NCBI GenBank assembly: GCA_021850555.1
Contig: JAJZLX010000127.1
Location: 1 to 23,848, forward strand
DNA: 23,848 nucleotides
Direction of reading: 5' to 3'
Origin: Pseudomonadota bacterium
GTDB lineage: Bacteria; Pseudomonadota; Gammaproteobacteria; Steroidobacterales; Steroidobacteraceae
The notes below the pieces were generated by a model. The model had not been told where the DNA came from, searched no databases, and was given only the letters and a program-made list of their open reading frames with translations. Each line of letters begins with the position of its first letter. Within the stretch, counting starts at the first letter, position 1. The position numbers were made by a program, and so were the translations under genes. Of this stretch, positions 13,454 to 22,309 are shown in pieces.

Positions 13454-15396
13454 GGGCCTGAGATCTCGCTCAGCAGATGATCGCGAAGCTTCAGCGCCGT
13501 GACCGACAGCGCATCGGCGGCGTGCTCGAGCGCCCGGGAGAGGTTGGACACCAGAAAGAGCAGCCTGGCATCGGCAACACCTTCCAACAGTCTGCCCGTC
13601 ACGGCCCGCTCGGCGGCATCGGTGCTGTGCTCGAGCGCGGCGACGCGGTCGGCGGCTGCAAAGAAGTCCCGCAGGTCTTCCCGGGCGCCGTCGCGCGTCA
13701 CGTAGCTCGCCGCCTCGAACATCTTGATCGACTCTTGCGCGGCCACGACCAGGAGCTGCGCGAGGCCCTGAAGCGACTCCAGCACGGCTCGTGGGGCCGC
13801 GAGGGCGCCGAGGTGCGTGGCGAGAAATGCGGCCTCCTCCAGCCCGTCGGCGGCCTCGTCCGCCTCGTGCATCAGCACCGCGTAGACTTCGAACTTCGCC
13901 GTCCGCCGGGCCATGGCGTGCATGCGGGCGACGAGCGCATCGCATTCCTGCTCCCAGCGGCGCGCGCGCACCGCGGTGCGTGCGAGAAACGCCCGCCCGT
14001 CCGGCTCGCCGCAGCGCAGCAGGGCTTGGTGCACCGCGGTTGCCAGATCGAACACCCCTTCGACGTGCTCGAGCCCGATCGTGAGCAGATTGACGTGGGC
14101 GGTACGGAAGCGCCGCGCCAGCTCCGCTTTGATCTCATCGCGGATGAATCGCTCCGAGCGTCCCTGCAGGAGGCCCGTGCTCGCCTGCTCGAGCACGAAC
14201 TTGAGATATTCGAAGGCCGACTCCGCTCCGAGCGTCTCATCGAGACGCTCCCCGTAATGAAAGGGTCTCTCCTGTGCGAATTCGATCGCCTCGTAGAGCA
14301 GCCGCTCCCCGCCGGCCGCCAGAAAGCCTCGATGCCCGATGTCCCGGTCCGCCGCCCACTTCAGCAGTCGCGACACGGCGGGCTTCTCGAGAAAGCTCTG
14401 CAGGCGCTTGCGCGCCCGGTTCCAGTCGATGAGGAACACGATGCGCGAGCCGAGGAAGGCGAGGTAGTGCTCGAGCGTCGCCTGGTCCGTCGCCGCGAAC
14501 CGCCCGATGGCCAGAAGGTAGCCGCCGGGCAGCCCCGCATCGGGTTGAGCGCTCGAGCGGGTCCACCGCGGCGAGAATGGCTCGAGCATGCTCTCGAGGA
14601 AGGCGAGGCGCTGCGCGTGCACATCGGTGTAGGTCAGGGTGACTTCCTTTCCTTCCACGTGCAGCACCAGGATGTGGCTCTCGGTCTCCCCGATGTCGTT
14701 CTGAATGATCAGCCGGCCGGCGGCGCGTGTGGCGGTCGTGCCGAGCCCGGGATGGTCGAATTTCAATGCGGCCGTCCGGTTGACTCCCGACATGAACGCG
14801 CGCACCAGCGCCCGATCGGCCTCCTCGATGCGCCAGACACGCGCCCCGTCGAGGACCTCCTGCGCCAGGGTTCCCTGCAGCGAGTTGAGGGCGCGGTGCA
14901 GGTCCATCACGAGCGCGTGCAGGCTGTCGGCCGCTTCCGCGCCGGGACGGGCCACGGCGGTGAGGCGGTCGATGAGACCCGCCGGAACCCGGTCCGCCTC
15001 GAGCGCCGGCAGATCGGCAACCAGGCGCAGCTCGCGGGCGCTGAGCTCCGCGGCTTGCGCGAGATCCGCCTGCTCCAGAGGCGCGCGCATGGCCGCGAGG
15101 TCGGCGAGAATGCGCTCGCGGATCCTGCGGGCGCCGGGAATGTAGAGCCCGCCGTCGGGGTCGCGGCGACTGCCGCTTACGCTGTCGGCGAGCGCGATCT
15201 CGACAGGGCCCGCCTGCTGCTCGAGGACGAGGGATTGCAGAGGTTCCTGCGGATGATCGGCATGCCGCTGCGCCGCCTGAAGGACGGTGAAGTGCATCTT
15301 CAGACGCTCGTTCGCCCGCAGCGCATCCTCGATGAGATGCGGCAACAGGAGATCCTTCTCGCCGAGGCGGCTGATGATCTCGGGCTTGGCGGACAT
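13450..15396 (-). CDS. Large protein with PhoU/DUF47-like C-terminal helical domain, coupled to the PPDK-like gene
   Basis: In this 648-residue protein I do not recognise the first about 430 residues. They are soluble-looking, with a mixed alpha/beta segment around 225-330 (RLIIQNDIGETESHILVLHVEGKEVTLTYTDVHAQR, GSRIVFLIDWNRARKRLQ). From about 465 to the end it is all-helical with repeated E..AD patterns (FEVYAVLMHEADEAADGLEEA, EHSTDAAERAVTGRLL, LSRALEHAADALSVTALKLRDHLL). These recall the metal-binding helices of PhoU and DUF47 proteins. Its stop overlaps the start of the dikinase-like gene (ATGA), implying coupled synthesis and probably a complex. PhoU-like domains sense phosphate status or partner with transporters. 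Here the partner would be an ATP-dependent phosphohistidine enzyme. The PhoU call is by pattern only. Confidence 0.75.
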   Translation of the reverse strand: MSAKPEIISRLGEKDLLLPHLIEDALRANERLKMHFTVLQAAQRHADHPQEPLQSLVLEQQAGPVEIALADSVSGSRRDPDGGLYIPGARRIRERILADLAAMRAPLEQADLAQAAELSARELRLVADLPALEADRVPAGLIDRLTAVARPGAEAADSLHALVMDLHRALNSLQGTLAQEVLDGARVWRIEEADRALVRAFMSGVNRTAALKFDHPGLGTTATRAAGRLIIQNDIGETESHILVLHVEGKEVTLTYTDVHAQRLAFLESMLEPFSPRWTRSSAQPDAGLPGGYLLAIGRFAATDQATLEHYLAFLGSRIVFLIDWNRARKRLQSFLEKPAVSRLLKWAADRDIGHRGFLAAGGERLLYEAIEFAQERPFHYGERLDETLGAESAFEYLKFVLEQASTGLLQGRSERFIRDEIKAELARRFRTAHVNLLTIGLEHVEGVFDLATAVHQALLRCGEPDGRAFLARTAVRARRWEQECDALVARMHAMARRTAKFEVYAVLMHEADEAADGLEEAAFLATHLGALAAPRAVLESLQGLAQLLVVAAQESIKMFEAASYVTRDGAREDLRDFFAAADRVAALEHSTDAAERAVTGRLLEGVADARLLFLVSNLSRALEHAADALSVTALKLRDHLLSEISGP

Positions 15397-15541
15397 GACC
15401 GGCTTCCGTTGCGGCGGGAGGTAAGGCCGGAACGCACTCTGTAGGAGAGCCTAGCGGCTCGAATCCGGCGAGACACTAGGGATTTTCCGTCGCAGGGATC
15501 GGATCGCAACCGTGCGGCGGCGGGGTGCGCTACCATGCCGC

Positions 15542-15563
15542 ACCGGTCCGCCCGCGGGCCGGT
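15542..15563. promoter_or_regulatory. Inverted repeat upstream of the POT transporter gene
   Basis: ACCGGTCCGC (15542-15551) and GCGGGCCGGT (15554-15563) pair along ten positions with one T-G wobble and a 2-nt centre. It lies 34 bp before the ATG at 15597, in the region shared with the divergent PhoU-like gene. It could be an operator or a leader hairpin. The GC-rich background lowers confidence. Confidence 0.4.
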
Positions 15564-15596
15564 ACGTGAACAACCGGAGGGGGCGGGTTTGCGCGC

Positions 15597-17075
15597 ATGA
15601 GCACCGAGATCTCGACCGAGCCGAAGGCGCAGCGGATCAATGATGTCTGGGGCCACCCGCGAGCCCTGTGGATGCTGCTCGCCGTGACGGTGGGCTTCAA
15701 CTACGCCTTGTACGGTTTCCGGGCCTATCTCGCCCCTTACATCGCGCACTTCTTCGCCGCACTCGGTGCGGCGGCCGCGCAGCGGCAGGCCGACCTCCTG
15801 ACCAGCGGCTTTCTGGCATTGGTCTATGCCACGCCCATCGTCGGCGGCTATGTGGCCGACAAGATCCTGGGCGAGCTGCGCTCGGTCGCGATTTCCTTCT
15901 GGCTCGCCATCCTGGGGTTGATCCTGATGGCGCTGCCGGCCTTGCGGGCATTCGAGAGCGGCATGGCGCTGTACGCGCTCGCGATCGGGCTCAACATCCC
16001 GCTCACGGTGCTGGTCGGACGCAACTATGTCGAGGCCGATCCGCGGCGCGAGGGCGCTTACACACTGTACTATCTCGCCGTCAATCTGGGCGGCTTCGTG
16101 GCACCGTTCGTCTGCGCCGACCTCGTCGGACAGCGTTTCGGGTACCGCTGGGGATTCATCGCCTCGGCCGCGGGCATGGCACTGGCGGCAGTGGTCTTTC
16201 AGGCACGCCAACATACGCTGCGCCCGGTCGTGCCCGGGGGCGGGCATTTGTCCGGAGCGAAGGCCACCGTCTGGGTCATCGGCGCGATCGCGGTCCTGAC
16301 CTATCCGATGGCGCTGCTGCTGTCGGCGCCGCAGTTGCTGAGCACCGCCATGTATGCGTTGATGGGGGTGCTGGTGCTTTACTTCATCGTGAGCTGCATA
16401 CGCCGGGGCGATCGCGTGCAGACGCAGAAGTACCTGGCGCTGCTTTTGCTGTTCGTCGCGATGGTGCTCTACTGGGCGTTCAGCCTTCAGAGCGTGACGT
16501 CGCTCAATTTCTTCGCCCGCGATCATGTGAATGCGCCATTCAATTACACGCTGTTTCAGTCGGCCAATCCCCTGTACATCCTGCTCCTCGCTCCGCTGCT
16601 CGCGATGCTGTGGCCGTGGCTGGGGCGGCGCGGCAAGGATCCCTCGACGCCGCGCAAATTCGGCATCGGTCTGCTGCTGATCACGCTCGGTTACGGAGTG
16701 ATGCTCGCCGCCATCCGCTATGGCAGCGTTGGCGGGAAGATCGGTTGGGAGGCGCTTGCCGGGTACTACCTGCTCGCGACCCTGGGCGAGCTCGCGCTCA
16801 TGCCCATCGGGTATGCGCTGGTCGGGCTGCTGGCGGCGCCGGAGGAGGGCTCGCTCGCCATGGGCGGGTGGTTTTTCGGGATGGCCCTGGCCTATCAGCT
16901 GGCGGGCTGGATCGCGACACTGACCACGAGTGCCGCCGCAGCGGCCGGCGCGCCTGTGGGGATCGTGGCCTATTCACACGTGTATGGCCGATTGTTCCTG
17001 GTCGGCGGCGTGGTCAGCCTGGTCTTCCTGCTGGCTGCGCCCTGGGTGAGGAAGCTGATGCATGGTGTGCATTGA
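15597..17075 (+). CDS. POT/PTR-family (oligopeptide-type) MFS transporter with degenerate ExxERF motif
   Basis: This 492-residue integral membrane protein has about 12-14 hydrophobic segments. It carries POT landmarks: YGFRAYL in TM1, GGYVADKILG between TM2 and TM3, GRNYVEADPRREGAYTLYYLAVNLGGFVAPFV (TM4-5 region), and SLNFFARDHVN...FNYTLFQSANPLYILLLAPLLAMLWPWLGRRGKDPSTPRKFGIGLLLI. Proton-coupled POT carriers have ExxERFxYYG in TM1. Here the aligned stretch is TVGFNYALYG (31-40), so both glutamates and the arginine are replaced while the following G-x-R-A is kept. Substrate and coupling ion may therefore differ from those of Dtp peptide symporters. A GAGGGGG stands 13 nt before the ATG, a long spacing. 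It is divergent from the PhoU-like gene, 200 bp between start codons. Confidence 0.9.
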   Translation: MSTEISTEPKAQRINDVWGHPRALWMLLAVTVGFNYALYGFRAYLAPYIAHFFAALGAAAAQRQADLLTSGFLALVYATPIVGGYVADKILGELRSVAISFWLAILGLILMALPALRAFESGMALYALAIGLNIPLTVLVGRNYVEADPRREGAYTLYYLAVNLGGFVAPFVCADLVGQRFGYRWGFIASAAGMALAAVVFQARQHTLRPVVPGGGHLSGAKATVWVIGAIAVLTYPMALLLSAPQLLSTAMYALMGVLVLYFIVSCIRRGDRVQTQKYLALLLLFVAMVLYWAFSLQSVTSLNFFARDHVNAPFNYTLFQSANPLYILLLAPLLAMLWPWLGRRGKDPSTPRKFGIGLLLITLGYGVMLAAIRYGSVGGKIGWEALAGYYLLATLGELALMPIGYALVGLLAAPEEGSLAMGGWFFGMALAYQLAGWIATLTTSAAAAAGAPVGIVAYSHVYGRLFLVGGVVSLVFLLAAPWVRKLMHGVH

Positions 17076-17103
17076 GGCGCATCGAGCCATCCGCACGGCC
17101 GGC

Positions 17104-18279
17104 TCAGGCGCTCAGACATTGCGCGTACGCGGGGACGGCGGAGCGGGCGAAATGCCGGGTCTCCCCGGTCTCGAGGGTCTGGAAATCATCCGGTCGGACG
17201 CCGTGGCGCGCGCGCGCCAGCGCCAACTCGATCAAGGGATCATCGATGCCTTCATCCGCGAGCTGGAAGCAGCCGAAGTGGGTGCCGACCGAGATTCCCG
17301 CCTGAAGATCGAGGTGCGCGCGCACCGCCTCTTCGGGGTCCATGTGCTGCGGCCCTTCGATCCGGCGGGGCGCGTACGCCCCGATGGGCAGCAGCGCCAG
17401 CTCGACGACCCCGAGCTCACGGCGAATGTCGCGAAAATGCCGCCAGTAGCCGGTGTCGCCGGCGAAGAACGCGCTCATGCCGCCGGCCTTGAGGTGAAAG
17501 CCGCCCCATAGCGAGCGGTTGCGGTTGCGAACTCCGCGGCCCGACCAATGCTGCGCCGGGGTCATCGTGACCGTCGCGCGGGGCAGCTCAAGGCTCTGCC
17601 ACCAATCGAGCTCGTGGACGTTCCTCAAGCCGAATTGCCTGAGGAACTCCCGGTTGCCGAGGCCCGTCACGAAGCACGGGCGGTGTAGCGCCTCCAAGCG
17701 CGCCAGCGTGTCGATGTCCAGATGGTCGTAATGGTTGTGCGAGAGGAGCACCAGATCGATCGGCGGCAGCTCCCCGAACGGCAGACCCGGCGCTCGCACC
17801 CGCTTCGGACCGATGCCGCGCAAGGGACTGACGCGCTTCGAGTACACCGGATCGGTCAGGATGTTCAGGCCGCGGAACTGGATCAGGAAGGTGATGTGAT
17901 TGATGAACGTGAGCGCGATCCGCCCCGGCGGGAGCGAGGCGGGCAGGTCGGGGCGGGCGCGATTTTCGACCCACCGCGGCCAGGACTGCCTTGGGGCGAG
18001 TCCCGCGCAGCGCATCAAGTCCAGAAAAAAGCGCCCTGAGGGCGCTTCGGGATTGAAGAAATAGCGGCCGTCGAAGTGATCCGACGGCGGCCCGGAGTAG
18101 CCGGGCCCGCCCGCCAGGGACCTGAGCAGCGCCCGTGTCCTTGACAGCAGACTCGGGGAGTTCAGCTGCCCGGGGTGGGCGGGGCATCCGGGCAGAAGCC
18201 CGGCCTCCAGTACTAGAGCGGCTCCGGCGGCGCCGGACAGGGCGGTCTTGGTGCTCAACTCGGTGCTCCTCGAGCGCAT
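17104..18279 (-). CDS. Metallo-beta-lactamase-fold hydrolase, NAPE-PLD/RomA-like
   Basis: This 391-residue protein has the HxHxDH metal motif at 181-186 (LLSHNHYDHLDID) plus H244 (PAQHWSGRG), D275 (FFAGDTGY) and H334 (SVGTHFGCF), so both zinc sites can be formed. SDHFDGRYFFNP at 66-77, GRIALTFINHITFLIQFRGLNILTDPVYSKRVSP and QHWSGRG place it near bacterial relatives of N-acyl-phosphatidylethanolamine phospholipase D. The true substrate is open. The first about 33 residues include a hydrophobic stretch ending LLPGC, which could be a weak signal or lipobox but is not convincing. The start at 18279 lacks a good Shine-Dalgarno. It follows the hydrogenase operon by about 200 bp on the same strand and is probably separate. 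Confidence 0.88.
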   Translation of the reverse strand: MRSRSTELSTKTALSGAAGAALVLEAGLLPGCPAHPGQLNSPSLLSRTRALLRSLAGGPGYSGPPSDHFDGRYFFNPEAPSGRFFLDLMRCAGLAPRQSWPRWVENRARPDLPASLPPGRIALTFINHITFLIQFRGLNILTDPVYSKRVSPLRGIGPKRVRAPGLPFGELPPIDLVLLSHNHYDHLDIDTLARLEALHRPCFVTGLGNREFLRQFGLRNVHELDWWQSLELPRATVTMTPAQHWSGRGVRNRNRSLWGGFHLKAGGMSAFFAGDTGYWRHFRDIRRELGVVELALLPIGAYAPRRIEGPQHMDPEEAVRAHLDLQAGISVGTHFGCFQLADEGIDDPLIELALARARHGVRPDDFQTLETGETRHFARSAVPAYAQCLSA

Positions 18280-18463
18280 CTTTGGAGTGGATGCGTTGCA
18301 ACGGCTGCGCCGATGGCTGAGCAGACTACTCGAGGTTCGTTAAGGTTTTATTTCAACAGGATGATTCTCTGACTCGTCTTCCCAAGGACGGCGCGTAAGT
18401 CACGTTGGAATCGTCCCGCCGTATGTTGCAGATTGTCGTGTCCGCAGCGCGTGGGAAAGATGA

Positions 18464-18484
18464 GGGCGCGGATGAGGGGCGCCC
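18464..18484 (-). terminator. Possible terminator after the hydrogenase operon
   Basis: Read on the minus strand, GGGCGC, a 9-nt loop and GCGCCC follow 1 bp after the protease stop codon, with a T-rich but interrupted tail (tcatcttt). The stem is short, so this is a weak call. Confidence 0.35.
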
Positions 18485-18485
18485 G

Positions 18486-18968
18486 TCAGATCGCTTGCCG
18501 CAGCCGGGCGACTTCGCGGGCGATACCCCGCGCGAGCGGCGCCACGGCGGCGGCGACCTCGGCGGTCGGCTTGACGCCGGGGTCGAAGCAGCGCCCCTCG
18601 ATGGCGTAGACGATGATTTTGCGGGGAGTCAGCTGCAGCGTGCGCGCGAGAGCGATCGCCTCGGCAAGGCCAAACCCGTGGCTCGAAGTGCCGCCGCCTT
18701 GTGGGGGCAGCGGGTCGGTGGATAGGTCGAGACGGTGGACCTGCCCGGGATTGCCCATGGATGCGCAGGCGTCGACGCACACGAGCACATCGCAGTCCGA
18801 CCAGAGATCGAGCAGCGACAGCGCATCGCCGCTGTCGAAGAGGACCGGCACGTCCTGCGGCAGCAATCCCCGTAATGCCTCGGCGACCAGGATACCGACG
18901 GCGTCATCTCCCCGGCAGGAATGGCCCAGCGCCGTGACCGCGACGCGGTGGGCAGCCGGCGCTCTCAC
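18486..18968 (-). CDS. NiFe hydrogenase maturation protease (HyaD/HycI-type)
   Basis: A protein of 160 residues from GTG at 18968. It begins [32 protein letters not shown], the family's N-terminal loop (usually G-x-G-N-x-L-x-x-D-[DE]-G) with GDD kept. The other usual metal-sensing residues are present as D in VCVDACAS and H in [12 protein letters not shown]. It removes the C-terminal peptide of the large subunit once nickel is inserted. The GTG start overlaps the large-subunit stop (GTGA). An ATG 16 codons earlier exists but lies inside the large-subunit gene and adds residues not typical of the family. It is the last gene of the operon, matching its role in the final step. Confidence 0.9.
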   Translation of the reverse strand: MRAPAAHRVAVTALGHSCRGDDAVGILVAEALRGLLPQDVPVLFDSGDALSLLDLWSDCDVLVCVDACASMGNPGQVHRLDLSTDPLPPQGGGTSSHGFGLAEAIALARTLQLTPRKIIVYAIEGRCFDPGVKPTAEVAAAVAPLARGIAREVARLRQAI

Positions 18969-20254
18969 GGGCGCAGCACCGACAGCTTGAGAAAATGGGT
19001 TGAGCAGGAGATGCACGGATCGTGGTTGCGGATGCTGCGCTCGCAGCGCTCCCGGAGCACATCATCGGGCTGGTCGAGCGCAGTGGAGGCGATGGCGCCC
19101 AGATCCGCTTCCATGCTGGACTGGTTCTGCGACGTCGGAGGCACGATGCGTGCGGTGAGGACGTTGCCGTCGGTATCGAATTCGTAACGATGCCAGCAGA
19201 TGCCGCGTGGCGCCTCGGTGCACCCGAAGCCGATTCCCGGCCGCGGCGTGAGCGGTACGGCGGCGACCTCGGGCGGCTCGTAGGCCGCGATCAACCCCAA
19301 GGCCTCCTCGCACGCATAGACGATCTCGAGCGCCCGCACGATGATGCTGCGGAAGGGGTTGCGACATACGGGACCGAGCCCCGCCTCGCGTGCCAGCGCC
19401 TGGACCGAGGCCGGCAGGCGATCAAAGTTGAGTGCGTAGCGGGCCAGAGGTCCGACCAGGTAGGCGCCGCGGCCCCGGATGGCGGCGTGCAGTGCGGTCG
19501 AGTGCGGTACTTGCTGCTCCTCGAACTCTCGATCGAAGTCCGCTATATCGATGTCGAGGCCGCCGCTGGACACGATCCGACCCTCGTTGAACGGATATTC
19601 CTCCGCATGGCGCAGCGCCACGAACTCGTAGTCGCGCTCGAAATCCGGGAACGGAAAGCCCGCCACCCAGCGCACCAGGCGCACCGCGAGATCCCGCGCT
19701 CGCTCGAGAGTTTCCGCGATCGCGGTCAGCTGCGCCCGAGTCGGCACGCGGTAGAATCCGCCCGGCTTGACGTTGACCGGATGGATCTCGCGTCCGCCCA
19801 CTGTCCTGATCAGCTCATTACCGGCCTTCTTCAGCGCGAGCGCACTGCGCACGGTCTCGGCGTGCTCGCCGGCCATGCGGATCGCATCCGGGTAGCCGAG
19901 AAAGTCCGGAGCATGCAACATGGATACGTGCAGCGCGTGGCTCTCGATCCACTCGCCGCAGTAGATGAGCCGCCGCAGCGAGCGCAGCTGCCCTTCGACT
20001 CCTTGGCCGAAGGCGCGCTCGATCGCGTGCACGGCGCTCATCTGGTAGGCGATCGGACAGATGCCGCAGATGCGCGCGACGATATCGGGCACCTCGGCGT
20101 AGCTGCGACCGCGCAGCAGGGCCTCGAAGAGCCTCGGGGGCTCGAAGATGCGCAGCTGCGTCGAGACGAGCCGGCCGTCCTCGATCCGCAGCTGCAGAGC
20201 CCCCTCGCCCTCGACGCGGGCGAGGTAATCGACATGGAGGGTGCGGGTCGGCAT
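18965..20254 (-). CDS. hyhL: Group 3b NiFe hydrogenase large (alpha) subunit
   Basis: This 429-residue subunit carries the NiFe active site. The first cysteine pair is C63/C66 in [19 protein letters not shown]. The second is C414/C417 in [11 protein letters not shown], followed by FLKLSVLRP as the peptide expected to be cut off after H420. In group 3b the residue four after the first CxxC is often Tyr, as here (Y70), and not the His seen in uptake hydrogenases. [10 protein letters not shown] at the N-terminus is the usual start. It oxidises or produces H2 in the cytoplasm with electrons exchanged through the small, gamma and beta subunits. It begins 2 bp after the small-subunit stop. Confidence 0.96.
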   Translation of the reverse strand: MPTRTLHVDYLARVEGEGALQLRIEDGRLVSTQLRIFEPPRLFEALLRGRSYAEVPDIVARICGICPIAYQMSAVHAIERAFGQGVEGQLRSLRRLIYCGEWIESHALHVSMLHAPDFLGYPDAIRMAGEHAETVRSALALKKAGNELIRTVGGREIHPVNVKPGGFYRVPTRAQLTAIAETLERARDLAVRLVRWVAGFPFPDFERDYEFVALRHAEEYPFNEGRIVSSGGLDIDIADFDREFEEQQVPHSTALHAAIRGRGAYLVGPLARYALNFDRLPASVQALAREAGLGPVCRNPFRSIIVRALEIVYACEEALGLIAAYEPPEVAAVPLTPRPGIGFGCTEAPRGICWHRYEFDTDGNVLTARIVPPTSQNQSSMEADLGAIASTALDQPDDVLRERCERSIRNHDPCISCSTHFLKLSVLRP

Positions 20255-20256
20255 GG

Positions 20257-21009
20257 TTATTCCCTCTGGAAACCTGGTGCCGCGGCGTTGAAGCTGCGCA
20301 GGGCAAGCTCAAAACGCTTCGCTGTCGCGCCCAGGGTCTGCCACCGCCGCGCCAGCGCCGGGAGGTTCGGGGTCTCCATCGGCCCGTAGCAGCCGTAGCA
20401 GCCGCGGCGGTACGCGGGACAGAGCGCTCCGCAGCCGGCGTGCGTGATGGGGCCGAGACAGGGCGTGCCCTGGACCATCACGCAGGCCGTGCCGCCTCGC
20501 TTGCACTCGATGCAGACGCTGTGCGCGGCGATGGCGGGCTTGCGTCCGGCGAGAAAGGCGCTGATCACCTCCAGCAGTTGCCCCTTGTTGATCGGGCAGC
20601 CGCGCAATTCGAAATCCACGGCCACGTGCGCGGCGATCGGCGTGGAGGTCGCGAGTGTCTCGATGTATCGGGCCGAGGGATAGACCGCGGCCACGAGCTC
20701 CTCGATCGGGGCGAAGTTGCGCAGCGCCTGGATGCCGCCCGCGGTGGCGCAGGCGCCGATGGTCACCAGATGCTTCGACTGGCGGCGCACTTCGAGAATG
20801 CGCTCGGCATCGTGCGCCGTGGTGATCGAGCCTTCCACCAGCGACAAGTCATAGGGGCCGGCCGCGACGGCGCTCGAAGCCTCGGGAAAGCTGGCGATCT
20901 CGAGTGCGTCCGCGACGGCGAGCAGCTCGTCCTCGCAGTCAAGGAGGGAGAGCTGGCAGCCGTCACAGGAGGCGAATTTCCATACCGCGAGCCGTGGGCG
21001 CCGATCCAT
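20257..21009 (-). CDS. hyhS: Group 3b NiFe hydrogenase small (delta) subunit
   Basis: This 250-residue small subunit has no Tat signal, as expected for a cytoplasmic enzyme. The proximal cluster ligands are C15 and C18 ([14 protein letters not shown]), C87 ([10 protein letters not shown]) and C138 (RGCPINKGQ). The C-terminal half has eight further cysteines (C166, C169, C176, C184, C193, C197, C204, C207) for two more 4Fe-4S clusters. This three-cluster layout is typical of group 3b/3c small subunits. It relays electrons between the NiFe centre and the flavin subunit. It is joined to the gamma gene by TGAgATG. Confidence 0.95.
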   Translation of the reverse strand: MDRRPRLAVWKFASCDGCQLSLLDCEDELLAVADALEIASFPEASSAVAAGPYDLSLVEGSITTAHDAERILEVRRQSKHLVTIGACATAGGIQALRNFAPIEELVAAVYPSARYIETLATSTPIAAHVAVDFELRGCPINKGQLLEVISAFLAGRKPAIAAHSVCIECKRGGTACVMVQGTPCLGPITHAGCGALCPAYRRGCYGCYGPMETPNLPALARRWQTLGATAKRFELALRSFNAAAPGFQRE

Positions 21010-21010
21010 C

Positions 21011-21838
21011 TCAGATCTCCCGAGTCGAGAACAACGAGGCGATGCGGTCGAAGCGCATCACAGGACCGGTCATGCAGATGAATTCGGGGCCGAACTGACA
21101 GTGGCCGCACAGGCCCGCCGCGCACTTCATGTTGCGCTCCATCGAGAGGTACATGCGCTCATCGGGCACTCCGGCCTCGCGCAGCGCGCTCACCGTGAAG
21201 CGCATCATCACCTCCGGTCCGCACACGAGCGCCACCGAGCTCTTTGGATCGAACACTGTGCGTGGAATCAGTGCCGGAACCACACCGACGTTGCCATGCC
21301 AGATCGCGTCCGCGTGATCCACGGTCACCGAAACGTCCACATCGAGTCGCTGCCGCCACTGCTCGAGCTCCTGGCGATAGAGGATCTCGGCCGGATGACG
21401 CGTGCCCAAGAGAATCGCCACTCGTCCGTAATGCCGCCGCGCGGCCAACACACGCCGGATCGCCGGGCGCAGCGGCGCCAGGCCGAGTCCGCCCGCGACG
21501 AAGATCACATCGGCGCCCTGGGCCGTGGGCCAGCCGGTCCCGAACGGACCGCGCACACCCACGCTCGCTCCGACTGCGAGCCGGGCGAGGGCCCTGCTCA
21601 CGGCGCCGACCTCGCGGACGGTGTGCAGGAAACCCTCATCGTCCTCTTCGCCACTGATGCTGATCGCGATCTCGCCGACCCCGAAGGCGTAGAGCATGTT
21701 GAACTGTCCGGGGGTGCTGGGCGGCCGGCGGCCCGATTCCGGAACGAGGCGCAGCGTCACCGTGTCGGGCAACTCCCGGAACACCGCACCGACCCGGTAC
21801 AGCGCCGGCACCAGTGCATTCTGACTCGACACGGCCAT
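21011..21838 (-). CDS. hyhG: Group 3b hydrogenase gamma subunit, FAD/NAD(P)/2Fe-2S oxidoreductase
   Basis: This 275-residue protein is of the ferredoxin-NADP reductase type. The flavin-binding region includes [21 protein letters not shown] (43-63) and the NAD(P) fold has [14 protein letters not shown] (114-127). A C-terminal 2Fe-2S site uses C239, C244, C247 and C255 ([19 protein letters not shown]), as in the DHOD electron-transfer subunit. It passes electrons to or from NAD(P). It follows the cNMP-binding gene with TGAgATG spacing, so the middle of the operon is translationally coupled. Confidence 0.94.
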   Translation of the reverse strand: MAVSSQNALVPALYRVGAVFRELPDTVTLRLVPESGRRPPSTPGQFNMLYAFGVGEIAISISGEEDDEGFLHTVREVGAVSRALARLAVGASVGVRGPFGTGWPTAQGADVIFVAGGLGLAPLRPAIRRVLAARRHYGRVAILLGTRHPAEILYRQELEQWRQRLDVDVSVTVDHADAIWHGNVGVVPALIPRTVFDPKSSVALVCGPEVMMRFTVSALREAGVPDERMYLSMERNMKCAAGLCGHCQFGPEFICMTGPVMRFDRIASLFSTREI

Positions 21839-21839
21839 C

Positions 21840-22298
21840 TCAACGCTTCCGGTAGACGTCGAACATCTGCAGCCGCGTCGCGTGCAACCGCTTCACGAAG
21901 ACCGGCAGGAAGCGCTTCATCATCATGTAGCCGAAATCGTGATCCTCCTCGCACTTGCGCCGCAGGCATGCGGCATCGATACCGAGCGCGTGGGTCGGCG
22001 ATGTTGCGCGCGCATCGAACATCCAACGGTAAGGCGGCACCAGCCAAGAGGCGCCCACGACCTCGCCCTCCCCCAGGGTGCAGAAGACGATTGGATCCTG
22101 ACCGGGCGCAACGACATCGAGCGCCACCTGGCCTTCGCGGATGAGGAAGAACTCGTCGGCCGGATCGCCCTCGTGGAACAGATACCGGCCCGCCTCGAAA
22201 CGGCAATTGCGGGCGCACCCGGCGAGCAACCGGGCATGCGCCTCGTCGAGTCCGGCAAAGAAGGGAAGCTCGCGCAGGATCGAGTCAAGGCTTTTCAT
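21840..22298 (-). CDS. Stand-alone cyclic-nucleotide-binding domain protein within the hydrogenase operon
   Basis: This 152-residue protein has one Crp-like sensor domain: beta-roll [27 protein letters not shown] (34-60) and a phosphate-binding cassette-like [21 protein letters not shown] (78-98) with an arginine at 91. No HTH follows; the C-terminus is a helix ([31 protein letters not shown]). It therefore cannot act as a DNA-binding regulator by itself. Sitting between the beta and gamma genes it may be an allosteric or assembly subunit. Whether it binds cAMP, c-di-GMP or nothing is unknown. Start ATG 22298 has AAGGAGA overlapping the upstream stop; the open frame further upstream is a shadow of the beta gene. 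Confidence 0.88.
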   Translation of the reverse strand: MKSLDSILRELPFFAGLDEAHARLLAGCARNCRFEAGRYLFHEGDPADEFFLIREGQVALDVVAPGQDPIVFCTLGEGEVVGASWLVPPYRWMFDARATSPTHALGIDAACLRRKCEEDHDFGYMMMKRFLPVFVKRLHATRLQMFDVYRKR

Positions 22299-22309
22299 GC
22301 GGCATCTCC

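Noticed and set aside
11780..13480. 566-codon plus-strand frame
   Set aside because: Shadow of the dikinase-like gene; rich in R, G, H and E with no motif.
13477..15444. 655-codon plus-strand frame, longer than the gene opposite
   Set aside because: The minus-strand frame has an ATGA junction with the dikinase-like gene and a coherent helical pattern; the plus frame looks like antisense noise.
15668..17305. 545-codon plus-strand frame overlapping the transporter
   Set aside because: Runs in another frame of the POT gene, lacks hydrophobic segments and continues into the antisense of the hydrolase gene.
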